A DNA stretch of 64,000 nucleotides from Pyxidicoccus caerfyrddinensis (lineage in GTDB: Bacteria > Myxococcota > Myxococcia > Myxococcales > Myxococcaceae), in contig NZ_JAAIYA010000024.1 of NCBI RefSeq assembly GCF_010894405.1, forward strand, positions 1 through 64,000, in the 5' to 3' direction. This document shows, in pieces, positions 7,702-16,490 of the stretch. Numbering within the stretch: the first letter of the stretch is position 1; every line of letters starts with the position of its first letter. The notes beneath the pieces are model-generated. The model saw only the letters and a list, made by a program, of their open reading frames with translations. It made no database searches and had not been told where the DNA came from. The translations under genes and the position numbers were made by a program.

Positions 7702-9216
7702 GTGCTTTCCCAGCCCGCCCAGCCACAGACCCCTGACCTGAGCCGCCGCCTGGCGAAGCTCACGTCCATCCTGGATGTCGCCAAGGCGATGAGCGCCGAG
7801 CGCGACCTCGACCTGCTCCTGCCCCTCATCCTCTTCGAGGCCACCAAGGTGGTGGAGGCGGACCGCTGCTCGCTCTTCATCCTGGACCGCGAGCGCAACG
7901 AGCTGTGGAGCAAGGTGGCCCAGGGCTCCAAGAACGAAATCCGCCTCCCGCTGGGCAGCGGCATCTCCGGCCAGGTCGCCCAGACGGGCGCCGTCATCAA
8001 CATCCCGGACGCGTACTCGGACCCGCGCTTCAACCGCTCGTTCGACGTCTCCAGCGGCTACCAGACGAAGACCATCCTCTGCGTCCCCATGCGCGACGCC
8101 AACGGCGAAGTGACGGGCGTCATCCAGGCCCTCAACAAGCTCGACGGCGGCAGCTTCAACGCCGAGGACGAGGAGCTGCTGCTCGCTCTCGGTGCCCAGG
8201 CCGCCGGCGCAATCGAGAACGCCCTCCTCCACGAGGAAATCAACCGCCTCTTCGAGGGCTTCGTCTCCGCGTCCGTCGTCGCCATCGAAGCCAGAGACCC
8301 GACCACCGCCGGCCACTCCGGCCGCGTGGCCGACCTCACGGTATCGCTGGCCCAGGCGCTCGAGCACCTGTCCACCGGGCCCCATGCCCACGTGCGCTTC
8401 TCCCCCGTGGAGCTGCAGGAGCTGCGCTACGCGTCGCTGCTGCACGACTTCGGCAAGGTGGGCGTTCGCGAGCCGGTGCTCGTCAAGGCGGAGAAGCTCT
8501 ACCCGCACGAGCTGGAGGGACTGCGCGCGCGCTTCCAGCTCGCTCGCAAGGACCTGCAGCTCCAGAGCTACCGGCGCCGGCTGGAGGCGGTGAAGGTCCG
8601 TGGCGACAAGCACCTGCCCGAAATCGAGGGCGAGGAGCAGGAGCGGCTCACCATCGAGCTGAAGAAGCTCGACGAGGTCTTCGAGTTCATCCTCACCTGC
8701 AACCGCCCCACCGTGCTCGCGCAGGGTGGCTTCGAGCGCCTCCACGAGCTGGGCCAGCTGCGCTTCGACGACGCCAACGGGCAGGCCCAGCCCCTGCTCC
8801 TGCCCCGTGAAATCCAGTCGCTCTCCATCACCCGCGGCACCCTCTCTCCCGAGGAGCGCCGCGAAATCGAGAGCCACGTCGAGCACACCTACCGCTTCCT
8901 CACCCAGATTCCGTGGACGCGCACCCTGCGCCGCGTGCCGGAAATCGCCTACGCCCACCACGAGAAGATGGACGGCACCGGCTACCCGCGCGCCGAGAAG
9001 GCCATCCCCATCCAGTCCCGGATGATGTCCATCTCCGACATCTACGACGCGCTCACCGCCAGCGACCGGCCCTACAAGAAGGCCGTGCCCCATACGCTCG
9101 CGCTCGACATCCTCAAGCGCGAGGCGGACTCCGGCCAGCTCGACAAGGAGCTGTTCACCGTCTTCGTCGAGGCCGAGATTCCCCGCCGCGCGCTCCACGA
9201 GAAGAAGCAGGGCTGA
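7702..9216 (+). CDS. GAF/HD-GYP protein, putative cyclic-di-GMP phosphodiesterase
   Basis: The 504-residue protein starts at a GTG. Residues about 20-170 form a GAF domain (DLLLPLILFEATKVVEADRCS, RLPLGSGISGQVAQTG, GVIQALNK). The rest is an HD-GYP domain: the HD pair in LLHDFGKVGV, and HHEKMDGTGYP carrying the GYP motif, followed by SDIYDALTASDRPYK. About 160 residues rich in Leu, Glu and Arg separate the HD and HHE segments, an insertion longer than in typical HD-GYP proteins. Such enzymes open c-di-GMP to pGpG/GMP. The GAF domain probably senses a small ligand. It ends convergently with pyk. Confidence 0.88.
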   Translation: MLSQPAQPQTPDLSRRLAKLTSILDVAKAMSAERDLDLLLPLILFEATKVVEADRCSLFILDRERNELWSKVAQGSKNEIRLPLGSGISGQVAQTGAVINIPDAYSDPRFNRSFDVSSGYQTKTILCVPMRDANGEVTGVIQALNKLDGGSFNAEDEELLLALGAQAAGAIENALLHEEINRLFEGFVSASVVAIEARDPTTAGHSGRVADLTVSLAQALEHLSTGPHAHVRFSPVELQELRYASLLHDFGKVGVREPVLVKAEKLYPHELEGLRARFQLARKDLQLQSYRRRLEAVKVRGDKHLPEIEGEEQERLTIELKKLDEVFEFILTCNRPTVLAQGGFERLHELGQLRFDDANGQAQPLLLPREIQSLSITRGTLSPEERREIESHVEHTYRFLTQIPWTRTLRRVPEIAYAHHEKMDGTGYPRAEKAIPIQSRMMSISDIYDALTASDRPYKKAVPHTLALDILKREADSGQLDKELFTVFVEAEIPRRALHEKKQG

Positions 9217-9225
9217 GACACGACA

Positions 9226-9259
9226 AAGGGGCCCGCGGAAAACCTCCCGCCGGCCCCTT
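9226..9259. terminator. Bidirectional terminator between HD-GYP gene and pyk
   Basis: AAGGGGCC (9226-9233) pairs perfectly with GGCCCCTT (9252-9259), with a further GCGG/CCGC pairing inside. It lies in the 73-bp gap between two convergent genes. Confidence 0.6.
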
Positions 9260-9289
9260 CTATCTACTTCGTGCTCAGGAACGTCCGCT

Positions 9290-10717
9290 TCAGCCGATGG
9301 TGTGCAGGCGGAGGCTGTTGATCTTCCCGGGCTGGCCCACGGGCGCACCGAAGACGATGACGATGCGGTCGCCCTTGCGGCCCAGGCCACGCGCCAGGAG
9401 CTCTTCCTCCACGCGCCGCACCATGGCCTCCGTCTCCTGGATGGGCTCCAGCACTCGCGGCACCACGCCCCACAGCAGCGCCAGCCGGCGGCGCACTTCC
9501 TGGTTGGGGCTGAAGGCCACAATCGGCACCGGCGGCCGGTAGTGCGCCAGCAGCCGAGCCGTCACACCCGACAGCGTGAAGGCCGCAATCAGCGTGGCGC
9601 CGCTCGCCTTGGCCGCCTCGCATGCCACGCGCGCAATCACGTCCGGGAAGTGCTGGGGCAGCCCCAGCGGCGCGTCGATGTAGCGCGGCACGTTCTGCAC
9701 CCGCGCGGAGGACTCGGCCGCGAGGATGATGCGCTCCATCATCTGCACGGACTCAATCGGGAACTTGCCGCTCGCCGTCTCACCCGAGAGCATCACCGCG
9801 TCCGCGCCGTCGTACACGGCGTTGGCCACGTCGCTCGCCTCGGCGCGCGTGGGGCGCGGGTTGTCAATCATCGAGTTCAGCATCTGCGTGGCCACGATGA
9901 CGGGCAGGCCGCGCAGGTTGGAGCGCCGGATGATGTCCTTCTGGACGGCCGGCACCTCCTCGGGGGGAATCTCCACGCCCAGGTCGCCACGCGCCACCAT
10001 CACCCCGTCCGTCTTGTCGAGGATGGCGTCCAGCCGGGCGATGGCCTCCGGCTTCTCCAGCTTGGAGATGATGGGCACCGTGCGGCCCACCTCGGCCATG
10101 GCCTGGCGCGCGGTGTCCAGGTCCGACGGCTGGCGCACGAAGGACAGCGCGATGAGGTCCACGCCCGCCTTGAGGCCGAAGACCAGGTCCTCGCGGTCCT
10201 TGGGCGTCAGCGCCTCCGCGCGCACCGCCACGCCGGGCAGGTTGATGCCCTTGTTGTTCTTCAGCGTGCCGCCGAAGATGACCTGCGTCTTGATGAGCTT
10301 CTGCTTGTCCGTCTCCAGCACCTTCAACTCCAGCAGGCCGTCATCCAGCAGGATGCGGTCTCCCGGATTCACGTCCGCCGCGAGGAAGGGGTACGTGGTG
10401 GACACGATGTCGTCCGTGCCCGGCACCGTCTCGTCGGTGGTGATGTGGAAGGTGCCGCCCTCCTTCAGCTCCGTGCTGCCCTTCACGAAGCGGCCGGTGC
10501 GAATCTTGGGGCCCTGCAAGTCACCCAGGATGCCCACCGCCTTGCGCACCTTCAGCGAGGCGGCGCGCAGCTTGGCGATGTTCTCCGCATGGTTCTCGTG
10601 GCTGCCGTGGGAGAAGTTGAGGCGGGCCACGTCCATGCCGTTCTCCAGGAGCGCTTCGAGCATCTCCTGGCTCTGACTGGCGGGACCGAGGGTGCAGACA
10701 ATCTTCGCTCTTCGCAT
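9290..10717 (-). CDS. pyk: Pyruvate kinase
   Basis: Transfers phosphate from phosphoenolpyruvate to ADP at the end of glycolysis. The 475-residue protein has the expected order: N-terminal RRAKIVCTLGPAS and MDVARLNFSHG, the B domain (residues about 70-165), SKLEKPEAI, the signature MVARGDLGVEIP with metal-binding residues, VIVATQMLNSMI, MLSGETASGKFP, and the C-terminal allosteric domain (about 345-475). Length is normal. The ATG start at 10717 gives the canonical N-terminus. It is monocistronic by spacing. Confidence 0.96.
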   Translation of the reverse strand: MRRAKIVCTLGPASQSQEMLEALLENGMDVARLNFSHGSHENHAENIAKLRAASLKVRKAVGILGDLQGPKIRTGRFVKGSTELKEGGTFHITTDETVPGTDDIVSTTYPFLAADVNPGDRILLDDGLLELKVLETDKQKLIKTQVIFGGTLKNNKGINLPGVAVRAEALTPKDREDLVFGLKAGVDLIALSFVRQPSDLDTARQAMAEVGRTVPIISKLEKPEAIARLDAILDKTDGVMVARGDLGVEIPPEEVPAVQKDIIRRSNLRGLPVIVATQMLNSMIDNPRPTRAEASDVANAVYDGADAVMLSGETASGKFPIESVQMMERIILAAESSARVQNVPRYIDAPLGLPQHFPDVIARVACEAAKASGATLIAAFTLSGVTARLLAHYRPPVPIVAFSPNQEVRRRLALLWGVVPRVLEPIQETEAMVRRVEEELLARGLGRKGDRIVIVFGAPVGQPGKINSLRLHTIG

Positions 10718-10854
10718 AGGGCTCGCGAGAATGGGTGGACCTCATGGACGCGTCAAGCACGCTCCACGGGTGGTTTCGCTCGGTAAAACGGTAAATGAGC
10801 CAGCGAGCAGCGGAGCGTTGAAGACGTCAACCGAGCGCCGCCAGCCGCGCGCTG

Positions 10855-11745
10855 TCAGCCGCGCAACAGCACGCCGAGGTTCTCCCGCTCCCAACGCAGC
10901 GCGGCGGCGTAGTGGGGGTACGTCCGCTCGCGCTCCCGGAAGGCGCGCGGGTGGTGGACGCGGCGCCCGCCCCTCGCGTTGCTCGGGAAGAGCTGGTGGA
11001 GCATCTCGTGGAAGACGATGAACTCCACGAAGAAGGCCGGCACCTCCGGCCTGTCCAGTGCCGGGTGGATGCGAATCTCACGCGTCTGGTGGTCATAGAC
11101 GCCCAGGCGGATGGACTTGCGGCGCCGGCGCGGCGGCATCCGGCCCCAGCCGATGCGGGCCTGGATGAGGCCTTGAAAATGGGCGTCGTTGACGCCGTCG
11201 TAAAGCGCCTTCAGGTCAAAACAGCGGCCGCGCGGGTTGAGGTCGGCGTCCGACTCGCGGCGCATCTGGCGGATGCGCGGCTGCTGGCCGCGGATGTACT
11301 CGTCGAGCACGCCGCCCGCGCCGCGGCGGCCACGGCCGGCGTAGTCCGCCACCGCGCGCACCACCGGCTCGGGCGCGTCCAGGAACATGTGGTGCAGCCG
11401 CAGCTGCAGCACGCTGGCGCCCCGGCGGAAGGACACCATGGTGGAGCGGTTGTCCGTCACCGACAGCCGCACCGGCATCCCCAGCTCCGCGCTCAGCCGC
11501 CAGGCGAGCGCCTCTGCACGCGTCCACAGCTCCTCACGCGTGGGCGTGAGGTCGAGCATCCGCGGGGCCTCCTCGGCCACGCGGTTGCGCGGCGGAGGGG
11601 GCCGGGGCTGCGGCGGCACGGGCGCGGGCGTCGCGTCCCCGGGCTGCGACTCGGCGGCCGTCGCGGCACGGTTGGCCGCGGACATGCCGCGCGGGAAGAA
11701 GGTCATCTGCTGGCGGAGGTGCTCGGGGGTCACTCGGCTACCCAT
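10855..11745 (-). CDS. SprT-like putative zinc metallopeptidase
   Basis: The C-terminal half carries VFHEMLHQLF, an HExxH zinc motif, followed by a His pair in VHHPRAFRERE that can supply the third ligand, the SprT/spartan arrangement. The first 90 residues are Pro/Ala-rich and probably disordered. Spartan-type enzymes cut DNA-crosslinked proteins, but many bacterial SprT-like proteins have no proven role. The start at 11745 (MGSRVTPEHL) is a choice; the frame is open to 11829. It is not obviously co-transcribed with the gene at 11916. Confidence 0.75.
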   Translation of the reverse strand: MGSRVTPEHLRQQMTFFPRGMSAANRAATAAESQPGDATPAPVPPQPRPPPPRNRVAEEAPRMLDLTPTREELWTRAEALAWRLSAELGMPVRLSVTDNRSTMVSFRRGASVLQLRLHHMFLDAPEPVVRAVADYAGRGRRGAGGVLDEYIRGQQPRIRQMRRESDADLNPRGRCFDLKALYDGVNDAHFQGLIQARIGWGRMPPRRRRKSIRLGVYDHQTREIRIHPALDRPEVPAFFVEFIVFHEMLHQLFPSNARGGRRVHHPRAFRERERTYPHYAAALRWERENLGVLLRG

Positions 11746-11915
11746 CGTACCCGCCAACCCTGGGGACTCAAGGCCGGCGGCTGCCGCCTGCCTCCCCTCC
11801 GTCAGCCCGTCAACCGCGCCGAGAGTCAACGTCCCGGGATTCCACTGGACTCACGGACAGGCGTGCGGCACTCGCGCGTGACAAGCCCGCCTGCCAGGGC
11901 ACTCCCGGGGTGACT

Positions 11916-13379
11916 TCAGGACGTGGACGTGGGCGCTTCCGCATGGCGCGACTTGAGCAGCCGCTCCAGCCGCTCCGGCTCCATGCGCACGACGAAGGTC
12001 TTCTCGCGGGTGAAGGTCACCTGCCCGTGCGCGCCGCCCTTCACCTTGCGCACGAACTTCACCGGCACGTAGCTCACCTCGCCGCGAGGCTCGCCCTTCG
12101 CACCCGAGTGGTGCAGCGCCAGGTGCGCCGCGTCCAGCAGTACCTCCTGCGCCACCTCCTGCCCCTTCTCGAGCGGCAGCACCACGTGGCTGCCCGGCAC
12201 GCCGCGCGCGTGCAGCCACAGGTGCCACGGCCTCGCCACCTTGAAGGTGAGCGTGTCGTTGTCCTCCGAGCCCCGCCCCACCCAGATGCGCGCCCCGGCA
12301 TGGCCCAGGTACTCCTTGAAGGGCCGCCCCTCCTGCGTGCCCTCGCCGCCCGTGGCGAGGTGGAGCACCTCGACCTGCGCCAGCAGCGCGGCCTCGTCCA
12401 TCTTTTCAATCTGCGCGAGCGCGCCTTCCGACTGCGCCACCTCGCGGGCCAGCTCCGCCTCGCGGTGGCGCGCCTGCTCCACGCCGCGCAAGAGCCGCCG
12501 GTACTGGTGGAAGTGCCAGTCCGCCTCCTCCTTCGGCGTGCGCTTGGGGTCCAGCGTCACCTTCACCTCCTGCTCGCCTTCTTCCGTGTACGCGGTGAGC
12601 GTCACCTCGGTGGCGCCGCGCTTGAGGCGGTAGAGGTTCTGGGCCAGGAGCTCGCCCAGGCCGCGGTGCTTCTCCGCGTCGGGGCCGCGCGAGGCTTCGG
12701 CGCGGACCTTCTCCAGCGTGCGCGAGGAGCGCTTGAGGCGCGCGCGGTACGGCTGCGCCAGGCGGCGGCGGATGCTCTCGGCGCGGCTCGTCTTGTCCCG
12801 CGCGCCCAGCAGGCGCTCCGCGGCCCGGGCGTATGGGAGGTCATCTCCCTCCACGGGGACGAGGCGCGAGGGCGCGCTCCGTGCCTTCGCCAGCGCGTCG
12901 GGCGGAATGGGCTCCGGGGGCGTCCACGCCGCGCCCGGGTAGAGGTTGCGGCGCTGCGCGAAGCCTTCTCCGGAGTGCATCAGCACGCGGCCGCTGTCGC
13001 TGAGCAGCAGCAGGCCACCCGGAGCGCCCAGCTCCATGACGAGGCGGCGGCGCACGTCCTCGCGCTCGAAGTCCAGCTCCACCACGCGCTCGGCCTCGCG
13101 CCAGCGGGCGCCCTGCAGCTTGAAGCCGGTCAGCTCGTGGCGCAGCCACCGCTGGAAGGGGGCGGGCTCACCCGGGGTGGGGAAGCGCTCCTCGGCCACG
13201 GACACGCGGGCCAGGTCTCCCTCCGCGCACAGGCACAGTACGACCGAGCGGCCGGGCACTCGCAGCTCCACGTAGGCCAGCCGGGGGAGCGGGCACCAGG
13301 ACTTCTGCGCCACGGCTCCGGTGAGGCGATCTCCCACCTCTGCCACCACCTGCTCCAGCTCCACGGGACGCAGCGACAC
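11916..13379 (-). CDS. NFACT-family protein, RqcH/Rqc2 homologue
   Basis: Bacterial RqcH binds stalled 50S subunits and adds C-terminal alanine tails to unfinished peptides in ribosome rescue. The 487-residue protein has an N-terminal NFACT-N-like domain, a helical/coiled-coil centre (about residues 210-340), and an NFACT-R domain with GHAGARIWVGRG, LWLHARGVPGSHVVLPL and a C-terminal basic segment. The GTG at 13379 is preferred because GGAG lies 7 nt upstream and the N-terminus SLRPVELEQVV is canonical; the longer frame to 13436 would translate through the terminator of the histone-like gene. It is somewhat shorter than the roughly 570 residues of Gram-positive homologues. Confidence 0.82.
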   Translation of the reverse strand: MSLRPVELEQVVAEVGDRLTGAVAQKSWCPLPRLAYVELRVPGRSVVLCLCAEGDLARVSVAEERFPTPGEPAPFQRWLRHELTGFKLQGARWREAERVVELDFEREDVRRRLVMELGAPGGLLLLSDSGRVLMHSGEGFAQRRNLYPGAAWTPPEPIPPDALAKARSAPSRLVPVEGDDLPYARAAERLLGARDKTSRAESIRRRLAQPYRARLKRSSRTLEKVRAEASRGPDAEKHRGLGELLAQNLYRLKRGATEVTLTAYTEEGEQEVKVTLDPKRTPKEEADWHFHQYRRLLRGVEQARHREAELAREVAQSEGALAQIEKMDEAALLAQVEVLHLATGGEGTQEGRPFKEYLGHAGARIWVGRGSEDNDTLTFKVARPWHLWLHARGVPGSHVVLPLEKGQEVAQEVLLDAAHLALHHSGAKGEPRGEVSYVPVKFVRKVKGGAHGQVTFTREKTFVVRMEPERLERLLKSRHAEAPTSTS

Positions 13380-13404
13380 AGGGCACTCCAGCGCAGAAAA
13401 TGAA

Positions 13405-13433
13405 AACGGCCCGGCGGGTTTCGCCGAGCCGTT
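13405..13433 (-). terminator. Rho-independent terminator of the histone-like gene
   Basis: On the minus strand AACGGCTCGGCG pairs with CGCCGGGCCGTT, one mismatch, around a 5-nt loop, followed by TTCATTTT. It lies 42 bp past the stop of the gene at 13475 and ahead of the GTG at 13379. Confidence 0.75.
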
Positions 13434-13474
13434 CACCGGACGTCAACTCACGTCCGCTCATGACTGCGTACTGC

Positions 13475-13663
13475 TCAGGACTCCGGGGTCGCCGGGGCCG
13501 CAGTCGTCTTGCTCGCGCGCTTGCGGGCAGGCGCCTTGCGAGCGGCCTTGCGAGCGCCACCCTTCTTGGCCGCCGCCTTCTTGGTGGCGGTCTTGCCCGC
13601 GGTCTTGCGGGTGGTGGTCTTCTTCGCCGCGGCCTTCTTGGCAGTCTTCTTCTTGGCAGCCAT
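13475..13663 (-). CDS. Histone H1-like Lys/Ala-rich DNA-binding protein
   Basis: The 62-residue protein is built of repeated AKK, AAKK and TARK-like units and ends in APATPES. It has no globular domain and a very high positive charge, like the C-terminal tail of eukaryotic H1 and the H1-like proteins of several bacteria. It probably binds DNA non-specifically and helps compact the nucleoid. The ATG is preceded by GGAGG at good spacing, a sigma-70-like promoter lies 80 bp upstream and a terminator follows, so it is an independent unit. Confidence 0.82.
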   Translation of the reverse strand: MAAKKKTAKKAAAKKTTTRKTAGKTATKKAAAKKGGARKAARKAPARKRASKTTAAPATPES

Positions 13664-13744
13664 CAGAACCTCCAGGTTCAGTGATTTTGGCCCCGTCAAC
13701 CAGGACCCTGCACTCTTCTTGATGGGAGTGAGTGCTTGAAGTGA

Positions 13745-13773
13745 AGAGTACGGGCGCCATGCGCGTGTGTCAA
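13745..13773 (-). promoter_or_regulatory. Sigma-70-type promoter of the histone-like gene
   Basis: On the minus strand TTGACA (13773-13768), a 17-nt spacer and TACTCT (13750-13745) form a good promoter. Transcription would begin near 13738, giving a leader of about 75 nt. The remaining 250 bases up to the glucosidase hold no gene I can support. Confidence 0.6.
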
Positions 13774-14021
13774 CGCATGGTGATGTATTGCAACGCGCTT
13801 CAAGGCCGATTTTTCGGCATCGGGCGCTGCCGGAGGCCCGAAACGGTGCCTCGCGGACACTCCGAGGCGCATTCGCGCGTCGCGCGCGAGGCCGAATTTC
13901 AGGCTCCGGACGCGTCGGAGCGACTTTCGAGCCGCCGCCGCGCCGGGCTTCGCGGCATGTGAGCGACCAGGCACGCGGCGCTTTTCGCGTTGGGAGGTGG
14001 GGTCTACGTTGCGCCCCCACC

Positions 14022-15311
14022 ATGAGCACCGACGCGCTGACCTTCCCCGCGGACTTCACCTTCGGCGTCGCCACCTCGGCGTACCAGGTGGAGGGCGGCA
14101 TCGAGAACGACTGGGCCGAGTGGGAGCGCGCCGGGAAGCTGAAGGAGCCCCACGCGCGCTGCGGCCGCGCGGTGGACCACTGGCACCGCTACGAGGAGGA
14201 CTACGCCCTGGCGCGCGCGGTGGGCGCCACCGCGTTCCGCATCTCCCTCGAGTGGGCGCGAATCGAGCCGGAGCGGGGGCGCTACGACGGGGGAGCGCTG
14301 GAGGCGTACCGGGAGCGGCTCCTCAAGATGAAGGCGGCGGGCTTGAGGCCGGTGGTGACGCTCCACCACTTCACCCACCCGACGTGGTTCCACCGCGAGA
14401 CGCCCTGGCACCAGCCGGCCAGCGTGGACGCCTTCCGCCAGTACGCGCGCCAGTGCGCGGCGCTGCTGGAGGGGCTGGACGCGCTGGTCATCTCCTTCAA
14501 TGAGCCCATGGTGCTGCTCCTGGGCGGCTACCTGCAGGGCGCCATTCCGCCGGGCATCGCCGACGGTGCGAGCACCATGCGGGCGATGGAGCACATGGTG
14601 CGCGCCCACGCGGCCGCGCGCGAGGAGCTGCTGTCCCGCCTGGGCCGCGTGGAGCTGGGCATCTCCCAGAACACGCTCGCCTTCGCACCGGACCGGTGGT
14701 GGCACCCGCTGGACCGGGCCCTGGTGCGCCTGGGGGCCCAGGCCTACAACCACGCCTTCCACGAGGCGCTGGCCACCGGGAAGCTGCGCGTCAGCATGCC
14801 GGGCGTGGCCTCCACGCGCGTGGACATCCCCGCGGCGCGCGACTCGGTGGAGTTCATCGGCGTCAACTACTACACGCGCGCGCACCTGCGCTTCGTGCCG
14901 CGCCCGCCCTTCATCGAGTTCAAGTACCGCGACACGCACGGCCGTGGCCTCACCGACATCGGCTGGGAGGACTGGCCCGAGGGCTTCCTCCAGACGCTGC
15001 GCGAGGTGAAGCGCTACGGGCGGCCGGTGTGGATTACCGAGAACGGCATCGATGACCGGAGCGGCGCGCGCCGGCCCCACTACATCCATTCCCACCTGGC
15101 CCAGGTGCTGGCCGCTCGGCGGCTCGGCGTGGACGTGCGCGGCTACCTCTATTGGAGCCTGCTCGACAACTTCGAGTGGCTGGAGGGGTGGGGCCCGCGC
15201 TTCGGCCTCTACCACGTCGACTTCGACACCCTGCAGCGCCGCCCCACCCCCGCCTGCGACTACTTCCGGAGCGTGGCCACCGGCCGCCGGCTCGTGCCCC
15301 CGGGGCCCTGA
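14022..15311 (+). CDS. Family 1 beta-glucosidase
   Basis: Hydrolyses beta-linked disaccharides or aryl glycosides. The 429-residue TIM barrel begins with FTFGVATSAYQVEGG, has SLEWARIEPERGRYD, TLHHFTHPTWF, the acid/base Glu in ISFNEP, and the nucleophile Glu in ITENGIDD, with LLDNFEWLEGWGPRFGLYHVD near the C-terminus. Length is typical of GH1. No signal peptide is seen, so it is probably cytoplasmic. The ATG at 14022 gives the canonical N-terminus; the upstream open frame is noise. No transporter or regulator adjoins it. Confidence 0.92.
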   Translation: MSTDALTFPADFTFGVATSAYQVEGGIENDWAEWERAGKLKEPHARCGRAVDHWHRYEEDYALARAVGATAFRISLEWARIEPERGRYDGGALEAYRERLLKMKAAGLRPVVTLHHFTHPTWFHRETPWHQPASVDAFRQYARQCAALLEGLDALVISFNEPMVLLLGGYLQGAIPPGIADGASTMRAMEHMVRAHAAAREELLSRLGRVELGISQNTLAFAPDRWWHPLDRALVRLGAQAYNHAFHEALATGKLRVSMPGVASTRVDIPAARDSVEFIGVNYYTRAHLRFVPRPPFIEFKYRDTHGRGLTDIGWEDWPEGFLQTLREVKRYGRPVWITENGIDDRSGARRPHYIHSHLAQVLAARRLGVDVRGYLYWSLLDNFEWLEGWGPRFGLYHVDFDTLQRRPTPACDYFRSVATGRRLVPPGP

Positions 15312-15320
15312 GCCGCACCG

Positions 15321-15376
15321 GGCACCCCGGGAAGGGGTGCCGACAAGCGCCCGGAATCCATCCGGAAACGGGCGCT
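15321..15376. terminator. Two consecutive hairpins between convergent genes
   Basis: GGCACCCC/GGGGTGCC (15321-15328 with 15334-15341, 5-nt loop) is followed by AGCGCCCG/CGGGCGCT (15346-15353 with 15369-15376). Both are perfect 8-bp stems in the gap between the glucosidase and the dihydrouridine synthase, fitting a bidirectional terminator. Confidence 0.65.
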
Positions 15377-15384
15377 GGGACGCG

Positions 15385-16398
15385 TCAGCCCAGGGCCGCG
15401 CGGTAGTCCACGTCCTGCTCCTCGCCGGGGCCCTCGAGGTCCGCGTCGGCGGCGGCGAAGAAGCGGCGCACGCAGGCCTCCACGGCCGAGGGCACGTCCA
15501 ATGTGTTCACCTCCGCGCGGAAGGCGGCGGCGCCGTACAGGCCGTGGGCGTACCACGCCAGCTGCTTGCGGAAGGAGCGCACGGCGCCCAGCGGGTCGCC
15601 CATGAAGTCCAGGTGCGCGCGCAGGTGCTCCAGCACCAGGGCACATCTCTCCGCCGGCGTGGCGGGCGGGCCGCCCAAGAGCTCGCGGAAGATCCACGGG
15701 TTGCCCAGCGCCGCGCGGCCAATCATCACGAAGTCGCAGCCCGTCGTCTCCAGCATGCGCCGGGCGTCCTCCGGCGTCTTCACGTCCCCGTTGCCGATGA
15801 TGGGCAGCTCCGGGAAGTGGCGCTTCAGGTCGGCGATGACGCTCCAGTCCGCCTGGCCCGAGTAGCCCTGCTCGCGGGTGCGCGGGTGGATGGCCAGCGC
15901 CGCGCAGCCGGCCTCCTGCAGCGCGCCCGCCATCTGGAGGTAGTTGCGGTTCTTCGCGTCCCAGCCCGAGCGAATCTTGCAGGTGACGGGCAGCCCGGTG
16001 GCCGCGCGAATCTCGCGGACGATGCTGCCGGCGCGGGGCACGTCGCACAAAAGGGCGCTGCCGGCGCCGTTCTTCGTCACCTTCTTCACCGGGCAGCCCA
16101 TGTTGATGTCGATGATTTGCGCCCCGGACTCCTTGCCCACCACCGCGGCGCGGGCCATGGCCTCGGGCTCGCCGCCGTAGATTTGGAGCGAGTACGGCCG
16201 CTCCACCTCGGCGTCGTAGCGCAGGTACTTCAGGGTTCGCTGGTTGGCCCGCATCAACCCCTGGGAGCTGACCAGCTCCGTGGGACAGAGGGCGGCGCCC
16301 AGGCGGAAGGCGATGACCCGGAAGGGCATCTCGCTCACCCCGGCCATGGGGGCCAGGATGTAGGGGTTCGGCAGGGAATAAGGACCGAGCTGCGGCAT
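15385..16398 (-). CDS. dusB: tRNA-dihydrouridine synthase, DusB-like
   Basis: Reduces specific uridines in the tRNA D-loop with FMN and NADPH. The 337-residue protein shows LAPMAGVSEMPFR, ELVSSQGL, QIYGGEPE, the catalytic Cys in DINMGCPVKKVTKNGAGSA, TCKIRSGW, AIHPRTREQGYSG, GNGDV and the FMN phosphate site MIGRAALGNPWIF. These fit the DusB subfamily. I start at 16398 (MPQLGPYSLPNP), where the conserved region begins; the frame remains open to 16449. It is divergent from the M50 gene with about 90 bp between. Confidence 0.92.
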   Translation of the reverse strand: MPQLGPYSLPNPYILAPMAGVSEMPFRVIAFRLGAALCPTELVSSQGLMRANQRTLKYLRYDAEVERPYSLQIYGGEPEAMARAAVVGKESGAQIIDINMGCPVKKVTKNGAGSALLCDVPRAGSIVREIRAATGLPVTCKIRSGWDAKNRNYLQMAGALQEAGCAALAIHPRTREQGYSGQADWSVIADLKRHFPELPIIGNGDVKTPEDARRMLETTGCDFVMIGRAALGNPWIFRELLGGPPATPAERCALVLEHLRAHLDFMGDPLGAVRSFRKQLAWYAHGLYGAAAFRAEVNTLDVPSAVEACVRRFFAAADADLEGPGEEQDVDYRAALG

Positions 16399-16490
16399 GA
16401 AGGGCGGGGAACCTAGCGGAACATCCAAGAGCTTGCAGGCCGTGCGCATGAGCCTGCGCGGCCAGCACCTAACGGTTAAGGTCCGTCCCC

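Noticed and set aside
7684..9522. 612-codon minus-strand frame opposite the HD-GYP gene
   Set aside because: It overlaps two well-supported genes and is a compositional shadow.
13380..13436. Longer N-terminus for the RqcH-like protein
   Set aside because: It would be translated through the terminator hairpin of the histone-like gene; the GTG at 13379 has a good ribosome site and canonical N-terminus.
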